From Corythucha ciliata (Eukaryota > Arthropoda > Insecta > Hemiptera > Tingidae): a stretch of DNA of 64,000 bases. Numbering within the stretch: the first letter of the stretch is position 1; the number at the start of each line of letters is the position of its first letter. Location of the stretch: the NCBI GenBank assembly GCA_038030265.1, contig CM075943.1, positions 42,532,001-42,596,000 of the forward strand, read 5' to 3'. Positions 22,331 through 35,221 of this stretch are shown here, piece after piece. Both the position numbers and the translations under genes were made by a program. The notes beneath the pieces were generated by a model. That model ran no database searches, was not told the DNA's origin, and saw only the letters and a program-made list of their open reading frames with translations.

Positions 22331-24949
22331 CAGCTCGTGCGAGGGGATGCACCTTTGCCCATACCTTTAAAGTGACTCGAATTTACTTGTTTTGAGGTGA
22401 ACAACCAGAACATCCCAACTCTCGAAGGTGTTTCTGAGACGAATCTATATAGCAATGATCTGATTTTATGGGAGTGATTCCCTTTCTATAATTTGTGAAG
22501 ATCGAAGAGGCTTCTGACGTGCCTTAAAATTGACCGAACAGGGTTGTCGTAGCGACCCTTAAGAAAGTTGAGAGCTACGATGTAGTTGGCTGACATCAAC
22601 TCAAGTGACTCAATTATAGACTGTAAGCCTCCCCACGCAATGAATTTTTCAAATACTGTGGTTAAGAGGAATCTGAATAACGTGGATTCTCGTGCACTAC
22701 GTCAGTGAAAATATACCACAAAATTATGGCCACTAATCCATATCACCAGCAAAATTGGGAAGAGACAAGGGTGGTAGTCGAAGGTCGTCATAATTTGAGA
22801 GAGGAACGGGCCCCCGAGTCATCGATGAATTAGTCAACTGGACTGCTGTTGCCATTCAGTAATTCACGAGAACGGCCGACAGAACGTTAAAATAGAGATT
22901 CAAATTCCTCGCGAAACGTCAAACGCGAAGCCTCCTCATCCTCGCCCCTAATGTCGTTTATTTTTTCTTTACGAATAAGAAGTTCCCCGTCACACGCAGT
23001 TTTTTCATCTAGCATGTTTCTTTCGATATGCATAGAAAGCCCTTAATCTGCTATCAAGGACGAGCCGTTTCTTGATGAGAGGGGTAAGATCATATCTTCT
23101 GGGGGCACGATAACGAAACATATCGAGGAAATTGAAGGAGAGTGCTATAATAGACTACAAAACTATACTTAATTGCTATTAAGTTAAGTCTAACCCAACG
23201 ATATATATAGAACTAGATTGCTCATCACTGCTCGATGCACAGTCGATGAGAGGGATGGGGTTTCAAAATAAGGACCTATAGTTTCCATAACTACACGAAA
23301 AGAGAAAGAGAAAGAAAAGTGAGAAATTGGTCACTGTTTTACCAGGGGACGGCGCACCCCCTGCCCGCCCATCCAGCCCGTTATGAGCAATCCTTGTCTA
23401 TACGTTGGTCTAACCATCACATCATTGAGGTAAACGATTATCGAAAAATGTGCTAGCCCAACGTGAAGGATTCTGGTCTAATTCGAAGATTCAGTGAAAG
23501 ACAGGAAGTTGGGAAATCAAACGAATGGAATTTCAAGACGTAAAGGAAAAGGGCACGATACCTTTGGCATTTCAAGGCTGATCCATAGACTTGTGATTTT
23601 GCGGTTGTTCAAGAGCCAGACGAGCGAAATCGGGGTTGAAAAGCTAAAGCCATGAAAATGGTTTCGAAGAAGTGCACAAAGCTAAAGTCAGTTTTAAAGG
23701 GACCGTTTTATGACCGAAAAGTATGTTTCTGAGGTAGCAATTCTTGTTCACAACAACGGGTCGTGTATCGAAGTAAATAAGTGTCCCCTTTCACTCCAAC
23801 TTTGACCCTCAGCTTGAGCAGTACGCCCTTCCATCATCACTCTAAAATATTTGTTCCATTTTTCATTAATCATCTTGGAATTTCTCACTGCCGTTCAAAT
23901 ATTTTTCGCCTGTAATTTTGTTCTTTCTTTTCTCAAAGTAATCAGTTCAGTTCGGATCGTGCAGTGTAATCACATAATGCGGAAAGATTAAAATTGTTAT
24001 TGAGTTTAATAGGAAAGGCTATTTGGCACTGATCGAAGTCACGTCTTTCTTCTGATGCATTGCAGAACGTTAATTTTCGCTAATTGGTCGCTTGGGTAAT
24101 TGAAATCGCCATTAATTATACCTATTCAAGTGCAGAGGTTGGAAATCACCGAGAGTTGTACAACGGTTTTTCTGTGAAGAAAAAAAAAGTGGCTCAACTT
24201 GCTCCCCCCCTCTTTTTCTATATAAAAAAAGAGTAAATACCCAAATAAAAATAGGAAGAAGGGCCCCATTACACTCCCTCACCCAAACCAAACCCACAAG
24301 TCTCTTCTTCACCATCAACCTCATCGTTTGACGTCCTTTCGTTTTATTCTCCGCCATAGCGGCTTCTACTTTTTCTCCCCCCCCCCCCCACCGACACCAC
24401 TCCGCAACATCTTTCTCTTTGCTTCCCCGGACCCATTAATGAAATTAATTGGACGTAATTTACTCGAGTGAGACGAAGGAGTAGAATGATGAGGGGTGTC
24501 GGAGGGGGGAGGGAGGACGAGAGAATAGGCCATGTTAGAGGGTTAACCTGGTGGAAATTAATTAAAGACCGGTCGCGAGGGGTAATTTGTGGAGAAAATG
24601 GTGCGTGTATTAAGAGGGGGAAGCCTCGCCACCGACGGGTTGTAAAGTTGCGGGGGCGTTTTCGTTATTCCGAGCGAAAGAAAAAGACGTCGAATAAGCG
24701 TCAAGTCACGAATTTATGACGTTTAATTCGGTATTCGGTGGGCCGCAACTCCAGTTTTGTTCATTATTCGACCGGAACCGACATACGTAGTTACAATATT
24801 ACCGACTCTCTTTCAGTTCCTAGTGCCCATACATGTGGAGTGGGTGTGCTGTGCGTGATACGAAGTTCCGAGTTGTCACCGGAAACCGCGAATTAGTTAT
24901 TTTCTCAATTTCAATAGTAAAATAGCTTTCAGAGTAGTAAATAGCGCTT
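22331..24949. other. Unique DNA without recognised genes
   Basis: No repeat or coding exon recognised. A 13-C run lies at 24377-24389, with a pyrimidine-rich block just upstream (24190-24376) and a purine-rich block downstream (24460-24680). A possible gag-derived patch continues weakly to about 22480. Short open frames here follow base composition. Confidence 0.45.
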
Positions 24950-25400
24950 TTTCTCACTTATAGCTATGAAGTAGCCTCCAAATATCACGAATTTTACCTG
25001 GAAACTGATGAAGTGCCCTAGAAACTGACCATGTAACCTGGAAACGTGCATATAGTGTCCTGGAAACTGAAAAAGTGACTCGAAAGCTGACAAAGTGGCC
25101 AAGAATCTGAAAAATTTGTCAGTAAATTGACAAATAAAGGAAGTGGACATTTAAATAGCGACTTCGTAACTGACAAAGCAGCTGGGAAAGTGACTGAGTA
25201 ACTATAGGCAACTATATCAACAAGTAACTCGGAAACTGACAAAGTGGCCTGGTAACTGTAAAAGCGGCCTGGAAGCTGACAAAGTGGCTTGGAAACCGCA
25301 AAAGCAGCCTGGAAACAGACAAGTTCGCTTGCATACAAACGAAGTAGCCTGGAAACAGACAAGTTCGCTTGCATACAAACGAAGTAGCCTGGAAACTTAA
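24950..25400 (+). repeat. F6 degenerate array (~20-bp units)
   Basis: Units of about 20-21 bp of the pattern CTGGAAACTGACAAAGTGGC, diverged over most of the array but becoming cleaner toward its 3' end. It ends in a perfect 40-bp duplication (25307-25396). Confidence 0.8.
25307..25396 (+). repeat. Perfect 40-bp tandem duplication
   Basis: A 40-bp unit starting GCCTGGAAACAGACAAGTTC occurs at 25307-25346 and 25347-25386 without differences, followed by ten bases of a third copy. It spans two F6 units, so it is a recent higher-order duplication within an old array. Confidence 0.95.
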
Positions 25401-25559
25401 TCCCCTCCTCCCATTCTTTTATTTAACAGAATCTGACTTTTCAAACAAAAGTACTTATCGGAAATCCTCCAGAATCTGATTCGGCTATGAAACGCGAATT
25501 TCAGCCCTGATCAGGGGCGTAGCCAGCCCATGATCAAGGGATGGGCAGCCAGCCAGCCA

Positions 25560-26720
25560 GGCACACGGATTCAGAGTTTTGAGAAAAAGTGCTCGTTCGC
25601 GGATGAAATCCATGAAAAGGACATTTTCCGGCTAGTACTGAGCGAAAACACCCATTCACGGCTAGAATTGAAAAATAGCGCTGATTTTCGTGATCCAAAG
25701 TCCGGGCCGAAATTAAGAGATGTGCTAACTCACAGTTTACAGTGCTCTTTTCATGGCTAAAATTGACAAAATAAATTGCGCGTTCAACGTAGAATTGAGA
25801 AAAATCGCTCATTTGCGGCTAAAATTGAGGAAAATGTCAATTCAAGGCTAAAATTGAAAAATGGAGCTCATTCACGCAGGTAAAATTGAGAGAAGGCACC
25901 AGTTCGTGGTTTCTCAAACCACTAAGCTAAGTCGCCCTCTTTCTCGATTGTACCCGCAAACTTGCTATATAAATGTATAAAATCAGTCAATTATCACTTT
26001 TTCGCAATTTTCACCGAGATGTTGGTTTGAGAAACCACGAACTGGTGCCTTCTCAAACCAACATCTCGGTGAAAATTGCGAAAAAGTGATAATTGACTGT
26101 TTTTATACATTTATATAGCAAGTTTGCGGGTACAATCGAGAAAGAGGGCGACTTAGCGCACACATTTTTGACAAAGTTCTTATTTTCGGCTAAAATTAAG
26201 GCACATTGAGGAAAACACATATTTTAAGGTTCACGATGCAACGTCCGGATCAAAATTAACGAAATTAGTTAACATGAGTATTATGTGGACCTTTTCACTG
26301 CTGAAATTTGAAGGGGAGAATTGCTCAAGGCAGAATTGAGATTAAAGCACGAATTTGCGGCTAAAATTGAGGGAAAATGAATTGGCAAAATTGTCACAGT
26401 TTTTTGTTGATTATAGTGTAATTGTCGTGGCTAAAATTGAGAAATAGCGTTCATTCACAGGTTACATTGTGGAAAAACGGTTCTTTTGCGGCTGAAATTG
26501 ACAGAACGCACCTAATAGCGGTTTATAGGCGATGCCCAGTGCTGGCCGTAATTAGAATAGTAAATCAAAAATGCGTTATTTCATGGTTTTTGGAGACCTT
26601 TTTACGGTTAAAATGAAGAAAATAGGCTATAGTTCGAGTTAGAATTGAGAAAAAGCACTCAGTTTCACCTAAAATTAAAGAAAAACGTCAATTCGACGCT
26701 ACAAATAGTGCTCATTCACG
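25560..26720 (+). repeat. F2 degenerate array inside the hAT-like element
   Basis: Many diverged ~31-bp units with CTCATTCACGGCTAAAATTG and GAGAAAAA. The orientation is the same as in 5086-5800. It is interrupted by the palindrome at 25895-26155. Confidence 0.8.
25895..26155. repeat. Near-perfect palindrome, 105-bp arms
   Basis: The arm from TAAGTCGCCCTCTTTCTCGA (from about 25929) to GGTTTGAGAA (26033) matches the reverse complement of 26051-26155 over about 105 bases with one difference. The spacer is about 17 bases. The spacer plus arm end (26024-26050) is also the reverse complement of GGCACCAGTTCGTGGTTTCT at 25895-25914 and the following CAAACCA, so two inverted pairs overlap. Confidence 0.95.
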
Positions 26721-27482
26721 AGTTAAATGGGGGGGGGGGGATTCTATGCAACTCCTCTTGAGGAAAAACTAGATCCACCACGCCTGTGGGCAGATTCACT
26801 GGCGAAAATAACAGATGAACCATTGCGTTTTTGCAGGCTTATAACAGGATCTGGAGGTTAGAATCGCATCAATTCACGGTCATCAGAGACTAAATTTGCA
26901 CAGAAACGACCACTATCCGTCAAAAAATAAATATCTGCTGAAAACCTGTCGTTTGTAGCCTTCTATTTCGGATTTTATGTCGAAAAATTGAAACTCCCCC
27001 CCCCCCACACCGGAAAGTGATACTTTTGGAGCTAAACTTTAAATTTTAGACCTGAGTGTACAGAGCTGGCAGTTTCTCTCCCACCATAAGTCTGTATGGC
27101 ACAGCGGGGCTAAACACGATTTGAACTAACCCAAACACACGAAATTGCGCGTCGAACCTTGCGAAAATGGGATTTTAGTGCGAAAAATCAGTAAAATCGG
27201 TTTCCAAGTTAAGCCGACCCTCGAAATCGGTTTGTCAGCAACAAACATCCGCGAATTTTTTATTTTTGGTGAAACCGATGTGCGAAAATGTGTTGTTTTT
27301 TAGTGAGAAAAATCCGCAAAATTGGTTTTGTGGAGCGAAATATAATAAATTTGTGTTTCTGTTAGCCCGATCAGGGTAAATATTTTTGGAATTTTGGGGG
27401 TGGGCAGCTACCCCACGAAATCTACGTTTTTGATTCTAGGGGTGGTCAACTGCCCCCCACTGGCTACGCCCATGGCCCTGAT

Positions 27483-30400
27483 AAACCACAAATCTGGATC
27501 TATAAGTATAAGAGACAGTTTTAACCCAACATCGCAATCTTTATTTTTCATCGCGAGGAATTACATCTGATTTGATGAACGACTTGAGCTTGATGAACGC
27601 AAGGGGCGATTGTCCCATTTGTCCCCTATAGATACTTGTACCAACCAGTGACTGCGCGGGCACCAGAGCTTTTTCTTAATTAGAGCGAGAACTTTCCCTT
27701 GAGCTCTTTCCAAGAACAGTGCGCACAAGCGGACCCTGATAGGCTACTCTTTGGAGCCGAGAAAAATAGTCCAAAGCCAACGACAAGGCAAAACGTTCCA
27801 TTTTCGGCGTTGACGACCCCCTTATACAGAGGCGTTTTGGATGGGACTGGAAAAAAATGACCCTAAAAATCGCTCACTTAACCCCGCGATATCAAGTCTC
27901 CTTTTCATGTTCCTACATGCATGAAAATCAACCAGAAAACCCCCCATTTTTGCATTCTTAAGCTTTTCGTCTGGTCCACCTCCTTCCCCATCCTTTCCAC
28001 GGTTCGCTATACTCATCCCTCGTCAGGGTTCGATTCCCTGCGGGAAAGGAATAATTCAAATACATTTTAATTTATTCAGGCAATTCTGTTCGCATTATGG
28101 TTTTTCAGTTGAGCCTTCACTCTGAACTGAGTCCCATGTGAAGTAATGGTGGCGGGCGTCCCCCGCGCTCCACTGTATCAGCTCTCCGAGGCATCTGAAC
28201 CTAAAATCTGCGGATTCCGGGGAGAAATTTTCAAGTTTTTTCTCAGTTTCCGGCATAGAATTGTTCAGATATTGACCTAAAAACGTCACAAAAGTTCAGG
28301 GGGGTCTGTTTGAGGTTCCATAGAGTCCCAAGGATGTCGAAATTTTGTGTGAAGTGCCACCAAACATCATTTTCTATGGTTAAATTATCAATTGAGGGTC
28401 AGAACACCCCACCTGTGTTTCTGTGCACATTCAGGGTCTGACGAAGAATTAACGATTTTTCTGCTGCTGAAATTAGTGATTGCTGTTTTGTGGGTTAAAC
28501 ACCCAGGTTTTACACCAAAAATCCTGTTTTCATGGTTGCAATTAACCTTTTCTTAGGATGAGTAGCCGGTTTCGGGACGACTTATCGAGTTCCAATTCTC
28601 CTTGGAAAATCTAAAAATCTGGCCGTTACAGTGGCCCGTATAGTCACTTTCTTGTGGCTAAATTAATGACCTCTCTCAGGGCTTCTTTGGGAAAATGAAA
28701 ATGGTTGCATGTTTTGTAAATTCAGGTCATGTCTATGGGCCAGCTGTCTTTTGCCAACTTCGAACTGTGTCCCCCCCCCCCCATGACTTACTCATGAGAT
28801 TTGTCTGGCGCTTAGAGTCATTAGAGTTATTAGAGTGGTACAAACGAATTTAACAATTAGCGTTTTTACGTGTCAGGAACGCGCTAAAACAGTGTTTTTT
28901 GCTTTTACGAAAAAAACAAACTGAATTTCAGGGAAAGGGACCAAAGGAAGGTGACAGCGGGTTTTCCGTTAAAATCCTGTCCTGTCACAAAGTGTGTTGC
29001 CCCGTTTGAAGGGATGAGCTCTATGATATACTCAGATATTTACCGCCGCTGATGCGGTCCGATTCGTCTCCCTTCACCCCACCAACTCGGGGGACTTCTT
29101 CTTATCGTCTGGGCAAACACACGGTGGGATTTCCTTTTAAGTTCAAATTACACACGAATATGTCATAATGAAATGTCCGAAAGCAAATCGATTAATTTTT
29201 CTCTAAAACGATCGAGAAAAGGTTTGAATCTTTTGACATATTAGGACTACAGTTGGTTTTAATATTAATATTAATAGTAAATATAGCCACCTTTGAAGGC
29301 CCTTATTGAGCTATTTATTCAACTTTAGAGACTCAGCCATCGCTCATATACACGGATAAGCCTTTATGTCTTATATAAGACTTTGTTACAGTTTCCACAC
29401 CTTCGTTCCATGACATGTCAATAATAAGTGGGGTTGCTTAATTTACTCAATTGTAGCAGTCCTCACATTTTCAATTCATTCATGAGATGACAGCAGCAAT
29501 CGAGAAGCTCGAATAGTCGAAGGACTTTGTGCGGACTGTACGACGACCTCCTATTTTAGAATCGAAGATGGCTTAACGGGGGAGGAACCCTTCACTCTTC
29601 TAATTACTTTATACTGCAGCGGTACTGTGCAGGCCGAAATTGAAAAGACGAAAGTGATGAAAAAGACAAGGCTGTTTAATTTAGTTACATTGCAAGCTGC
29701 AGACCCTCTCCACCCACCCAATCATTGTCTGTTTGAGTTATCTGTCTCATTTTTCCCCCATGAATTCGCTTTTTTCTATAAGGCGTGGAAGTGGTTAGAG
29801 GAGCCTTCACTTCTTGCTATTTTGGATAACTAATTTGTCCGTAATGATCCATTGTGTATTTCGTAGTGTGCGTAATTATGCAAAGTAAGTAAATCTGCGC
29901 AAAAAAAATTCGGCCGATTATTCTTATTGAGGGACATCTAACATTGGCTTCCCCCCTTTTTATCCATCTCGATCACATGAAAATGGTGTTTGGATTGCGT
30001 ATATGTTGCTGGGGGGGGGGGGGTGTTAGCATTAGAAAAACCCTTCAAACTGTTTTCTTTTTGCGTTCAACTCACCCCTCTCCCTCCCTTCCATTTATTT
30101 TCCATCCCATACACCCTACAACAAGTATAATAAGAGGATGCGGTTGGTGCCTTTTGTGTAACCCACAACCGTTCGGCCTCGCTATTACCATCACACTACA
30201 TATAAAAACCCCCTCCCCCGCCGCCAACGAACCAACCGCTTTTCATTCCCTTCTTCTCGCGTCCTATATGCCTCCCTGCAGTTCGTCATCATCATCATCT
30301 CGTAATCTAAACACAGACTCACCAGCTCTTCCCTTTTTTCGGTTGGGGTACATTATCATTTTTATGGAAACCTAAAACTCATTTTCTTTGTTGTCCCTCC

Positions 30401-31438
30401 GATGGGTGGGGGGTGAGAAAGGAAGGCGTCGCTGATCGGTTATTGCAGCCAGTCGCTTTCAACAGTGGAATATAGTTAGAAAATGTACTTTTTGGTGTTA
30501 ATATTTTGATCTAACGCACCTTCCCAAACAACACCCCTCCTCTATAGACTATTTCGTATAGAGAAGAGGCAACTCAACGTCAACACAGCAGCGTGTCATC
30601 ACTAAAGTCAAAATAAAGAGCCTTGCTGTTATTACTATAAAAATAGCAATGAAAAAAAGCGCGATTTGTTGATAATTATGGGAGCAGGAACATTTGTCTA
30701 GCAGGAAAAGTGCTTTGAGTTTTTCGGTACGGAAACCCCTTTAAAAATATAAAACCAACCAATTATTCTCTGCCAGACAATCAGTTTTTTCATGATCAAA
30801 CCTCAAGAAGGGGTCACACACACACACAAAAGGATTCGATTTTTTTCACGAACACCACACTTCCATTCCCGTAGGGAACATGGAAGTAAAAAGCTTTAGG
30901 GAAGGAAAAATACGTTACCCGCAGATTCCGTTCGAAATCGAAAGTAAATGAGCGTTTTCTCACCCCCTCCGACCCTTCCCGACAAGTTGCCACACTAATC
31001 CTTTGTTTGGTAGCACTTGCTTTTCAATTACTAGTAGATTTACACTCGCAAAAACTCTATTATTTACACAAGGCGGACACCCTAAGAAAAACAACTGGAG
31101 AGAGCCGGTGGACGATTGAAAAATAATCTCGGGAGAGAGTGAGATGGAGAGAATAAGGAAAAAAACTACTGTACCTTCTTTCCTCTCCCTATATTTCCCC
31201 TTTTTCTAATGTCATTTCAATCACAAAGCAAGTCTGTGCCTGTTTTCTTTTCGAAATGTTTCTCCCTCCCTCTGAAAAAATAATAATAATGAAGCTCTGT
31301 GATAAAAAAAAACAAAAAACAAGGGAGAAATGGCGATGAGATTTGATTTCACAATATTGAAGAACTCGAATCAATTGACGGAAAAGATTCGACGTGAAGA
31401 GTATTATGATGATAAGAAGGTGGGAAAGAGGGCTATTA
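27483..31438. other. Unique DNA without recognised genes
   Basis: Single-copy looking sequence. Homopolymer runs are at 28771-28782 (C) and 30011-30023 (G). A 143-codon open frame at 29944-30375 lies over pyrimidine-rich DNA and has no domain. A few F3-like fragments may lie at 28440-28600. No exon supported. Confidence 0.45.
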
Positions 31439-31478
31439 GCGGGGGCGTAGCCAGCCCTTGATCTAGGGGTGGGCTGCT
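31439..31478 (+). mobile_element. hAT-like terminus (left type)
   Basis: GCGGGGGCGTAGCCAGCCCT followed by TGATCTAGGGGTGGGCTGC matches the left end of the complete element at 25512 over about 38 bases. An F3 array starts shortly inside it. No matching right end with a duplication was found. Confidence 0.6.
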
Positions 31479-31479
31479 T

Positions 31480-32200
31480 CACCGAAAATTATGTCAGATG
31501 CTCAAGTACCTATTGCAGACGATCGAAATCGAGGATGACTCCCCAGAAAGAGAGCATGGTTGTTGAATAACTCATAACTCGGAATCAACACATCGAACAG
31601 GAAATCGACAATTCAAACACCCAAAAACTGAATTTAAACAGAAAAGGATACGTTATCCGTGTACAACTAACAGCTCTGCAGCGGAAACTGTCATTGTATC
31701 ATGCTATTCCGGTTTAAATCTGTCCAAAATCTGACAGAAATTGGTACTTTCGGCTAAACTTGAAATTTTGTTCCCCTGGTGACTCGCAGTTGTTCCGCTC
31801 ATTAGAAAAAACGATTTCGCGGGCTTGACTCATTCAAAAAGCCACAGTTTGAAGCTTGTCTCGCCCAAAGGTCTAATTTCACGAATTTATAGACAATTCA
31901 GAACTTTGGCTTTGAATGGCCCAAAGCCCATTGGGAATGATTTTAAAAAGAAAAAATCGTGAACTTAGTTCCTTCAAAAGGCAAAATTTCGGATTTTGGC
32001 ACGTCCTAAGCCCAAAATTTAAGGATTTTGGTCCGTTAAAAAAACCCTCTTTTAAAAATAATAAGAAATAGCGGGATTGTCTCTTTCAAAAAGCAAATAA
32101 GCTTGTCTCACCTCCCAAAGGCTAAATTTCACGGAATTGACCCACGCAATTTTATTAACGCATGTGTGCGTAAATATTAGCTGTTTATCTCAATCGTATC
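31480..32200 (+). repeat. F3 degenerate array
   Basis: Diverged units such as AAAAAGCCACAGTTTGAAGC and GGCTTTGAATGGCCCAAAG, with TTTCACG segments, at ~30-bp spacing. It follows the hAT-like terminus at 31439. Confidence 0.6.
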
Positions 32201-33298
32201 ACTTGTTAGGTCCGTTCCATTGTTTTGCTATAGTGCTATACACTAGTGTAGAAAACCACACGATTTCATTGACTTATTCTGAAAAATTGAATGAAATCAG
32301 ATGATTTTCTTCAAAAGTGTAGTACTCGAAACTATGGAACCGACCTAAAGTGTTTCACTCTCTATGGCAACCCCCCAGAAGGCCATTTTTAGACTAAATT
32401 TCGGGGTCTCCAGCCAGTTCGCACGATTACGGTTAATAATTGTCAGGTTTGGGGGAATGGAAATAGTTTTTTATTTCTATTCAGTCTCTGTTTTTTTTTT
32501 AAAATGTATTTATTTTTTTTCGAGTGAATTCTATATCATTGACACACTTATGCCCGTATTTACCTTAAAATGGTAGATCTTCGTCTGATAGTAGACGTAC
32601 ACGAGGCTCTCCTCCCTTTACGTATTCTTCAAGGAACCCCTCTTCCACCGTTTAGTATACCAATCCGAGCTCAATTAAGGTTTATTGAGGCGCGAAATTC
32701 GTTTTTTCCCGAAATAATAGTACGCCTGAGAGACGTATATATGACTACCATTCAACGTAAATTTGTCGACGCCTATCCGACGTACATCTACCAAAGTGTA
32801 CGACTTCAGGCGTATCATTACCATCGTACGGCTAATTATTTCTAATTGTCGTCCAATCACCAACCCGTGCCAGATTCTATTCTCACCCATTATTTTTCAG
32901 CTAACATTCTAATCGAAAAAAATCTATCAAACTGGAAAAAGAAATGTACTTTTCCAACCCACTTGAGATCATCAAATAAGTCAAGACTTTACAACGACTC
33001 TACTGGCTTTCTTCCTTTCCTGAAATGTCAACTAGTAATAGAAATACTTAGACTACCGAAGAATTGCCTGCATAACTGACGGAATAAATAAAATGTGGAT
33101 AAATCTGAAGAACGTGATAACGTGATCCCTGACGTGCCCTGGAAGTTGATGATTCATACTCTTTAGTTGCTAATGAAGGCTTATGTGACCCACAATTTTG
33201 GCACTGAGCACTGTGACAAATTAAGGCCTCAAATATTGAGAATACTAGCTCGTCACACACTGTATCATAGTGATGCGAAAAGCAAGAACACTTTGACA
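32201..33298. other. Unique DNA without recognised genes
   Basis: Contains a 91-codon open frame (32570-32845, plus) rich in TAC/GTAC words with no recognised domain and no convincing splice context. I do not call it a gene. Confidence 0.4.
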
Positions 33299-33411
33299 GT
33301 CTTGGTCTTGCATACCAAGTCTTGCGTCTTGGTCTTGCATTCACAATCCAGTCTTGGTCTTGGTCTTGGTCTCGCAGGCTCAGTCTTGTTCTTGGTCTTG
33401 CTCTTGCACGC
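33299..33411 (+). repeat. (GTCTTG)n / (GTCTTG-GTCTTG) simple repeat
   Basis: Imperfect hexamer repeat of GTCTTG, with interruptions such as CATACCAAGTC. It is followed by a 10-G run at 33417-33426. Confidence 0.85.
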
Positions 33412-33702
33412 TAGAAGGGGGGGGGGTGACGGTCACTACTATGAACTTACTTGTTCTTTCTCGGAAGTTAAAAATGAGGGAAATAAATCGGTTACTTTTA
33501 TGGCGCTAGGGATTTAGCCACTGTCAACGATGACTAGGGCGAATCCAGAGGTCATATTGACCCACCCCTCTCAAATCATTAGAAAAACAGAAGCAAGAAA
33601 AATTAATGTGCCTACATAATAAATTGTTAACGCCTCCCCTTACCATCAACCCCTTTCATCATCAGCCGTCCCCTGCCTCTCACCACTCCATTTCCTAACC
33701 AG

Positions 33703-33860
33703 GGGCGGATGCAAAATATATATGTGCCCCTTATTTTTACATTATCTCATGGCAATACATAACCTACATATTATAACTTAAGGGATGTAGCCACAGTTGC
33801 CAAAACCTTCAATTTCACCCCGTAGAAGATTATCGTTGACCAGCCGGTTCAGCCAAGGAA
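33703..33860. mobile_element. Possible hAT-like terminus upstream of an F7 array
   Basis: CAGGGGCGGATGCAAAATAT followed within 20 bases by GTGCCCCTTATT resembles CAGGGGCGGATCC-type hAT ends. An F7 array begins about 150 bases inside. No partner end found, so this is weak. Confidence 0.35.
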
Positions 33861-34507
33861 CTTGAGAAATTGATGCTTGCTAAAAAAAATAGCCAATACC
33901 TACTAAAAATAGCTATTCCAAACGTAAAAATGGATAAACAGACTATAATACGCGCCAACGAAGGAGCTTTGAAACGCGGCCTTCGAAATGGCTAAACTGA
34001 CAATTTGCGCAATAAATATTGCCAAGTAGTTCTGACTCCGAATAATTTGCATTTATGCGCACTAAAAATGGCTAAGCTAACGATTGGCGCCATGACAATG
34101 CCAAAAAATGATGATCCTTGACATAAAAATGGCCAAATCGACGATTCGTGGACCCAAAAACGGCCAAAAACATGAAATAAAATACCCATACAGGCCCTAT
34201 ATTCATACTTGCCTTCACAGACAACTCAGGCCATGAAAATAAATGGCAAAACCAACCGTTCGTGCTCGAAAATGACCAAACTTGCCATTCCTCTCTCTGA
34301 AAAGACCAAACTTGGCACCTCCGGCTCCAAAAATGACCAATTTGACCACCATCGGACTCTAGAATGTCAATTTGAAGATTCATGCCGTAAAAAAATCGCA
34401 TAGAATATTCCACGCCGTAAAAAAGGTCATCCCGACAAATTTCGTCCTAAAAATGGCAACTGACTATTCGCGCCGAAAAAGTGGTTTGGTTTGACGGACT
34501 TTTCGCC

Positions 34508-34542
<35 letters not shown>

Positions 34543-34700
34543 TAAAACCGATTAACAAAATGTTTGAAATTCGTACCCAAAAGGTGATCAAAATGGGTAG
34601 ATGCGCCCTAATAGGAGATTGAAATAAGTCCTTAAAACCCAGGATTGGTGCATAAATAAGGCGAGAAAGTGTAATCCGTTTAGTAGACGAGGGTTGATTG
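33861..34700 (+). repeat. F7 degenerate array
   Basis: Diverged units of ~32 bp: AAAAATGGCCAAATCGACGA followed by TTCGTG. A 31-A run is at 34509-34539. Related units lie at 18290-18440. Open frames here follow the repeat. Confidence 0.75.
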
Positions 34701-35069
34701 GACGGAGGTGGACGGGATTGGGGTTCCGGGTAACCCGACAACACGTGGGGGGTGCCCGGGTACGTGGGCGTGTCGAGCCACTCAGCTATTGAATAGGTGT
34801 CTACGTTTCGCCTTCCGGATGGTTTGCTTTTTCCTTTACTAGCTGTCGGCGTCAAGTTCAGAGAAAGAGTCAATTGACTGAGACTCTTGATCTCAATCCT
34901 TGGGAGAAAAGACCAAGAGCAAGCAGATTTTTACACTATTCATGCTAAAAATAAATTGAAACTGCGTACCTCTATTGCTGAATTAACACACTTGGTCTCC
35001 TTTATTTAAATGTGAAATTGGAAACTGCGCACATTAGAAGACTGCACCACCTCGCACAAAGCACTATAG
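34701..35069. other. No feature recognised
   Basis: A G/GT-rich patch at 34690-34790 and otherwise unremarkable DNA. GAGACTCTTGATCTCAATCC and nearby GACCAAGAGC words weakly echo the GTCTTG repeat at 33.3 kb. Confidence 0.35.
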
Positions 35070-35221
35070 GATAGGCATACCACACTAAGCGCAAACTGCC
35101 TCGCGGAACAGATCCGCGTAAGAAAAAAACATGAAAACGTGGATGAGGCATACCCCGTTGCTATGGTTTTTTGTTGAGTGGACCAGTCCGCGCGGCAGTT
35201 GGCATTCTGTGTGGCGAGGTC
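35070..35221. mobile_element. TTAA MITE, copy a
   Basis: The left CCACACTAAGCGCAAACTGC and the right GCAGTTGGCATTCTGTGTGG are inverted repeats. TTAA follows at 35222-35225, while the left TTAA is not preserved. It is the same family as copy b at 35456-35590. Confidence 0.65.

Larger units (their letters stand above)
25512..27474. mobile_element. Complete non-autonomous hAT-like element carrying an F2 array
   Basis: The direct repeat GCCCTGAT at 25504-25511 and 27475-27482 is a perfect 8-bp target duplication. The ends are CAGGGGCGTAGCCAG and CTGGCTACGCCCATG, a 15-bp inverted repeat with two differences. The CAGGGGCG start, 8-bp duplication and lack of coding sequence fit a non-autonomous hAT element of 1963 bp. 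The interior is an F2 array (25560-26720), a long palindrome, and F3-like units (27080-27400). The subterminal CCCATGATCAAGGGATGGGC is shared with termini at 31439, 42810 and 48752. Confidence 0.9.
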
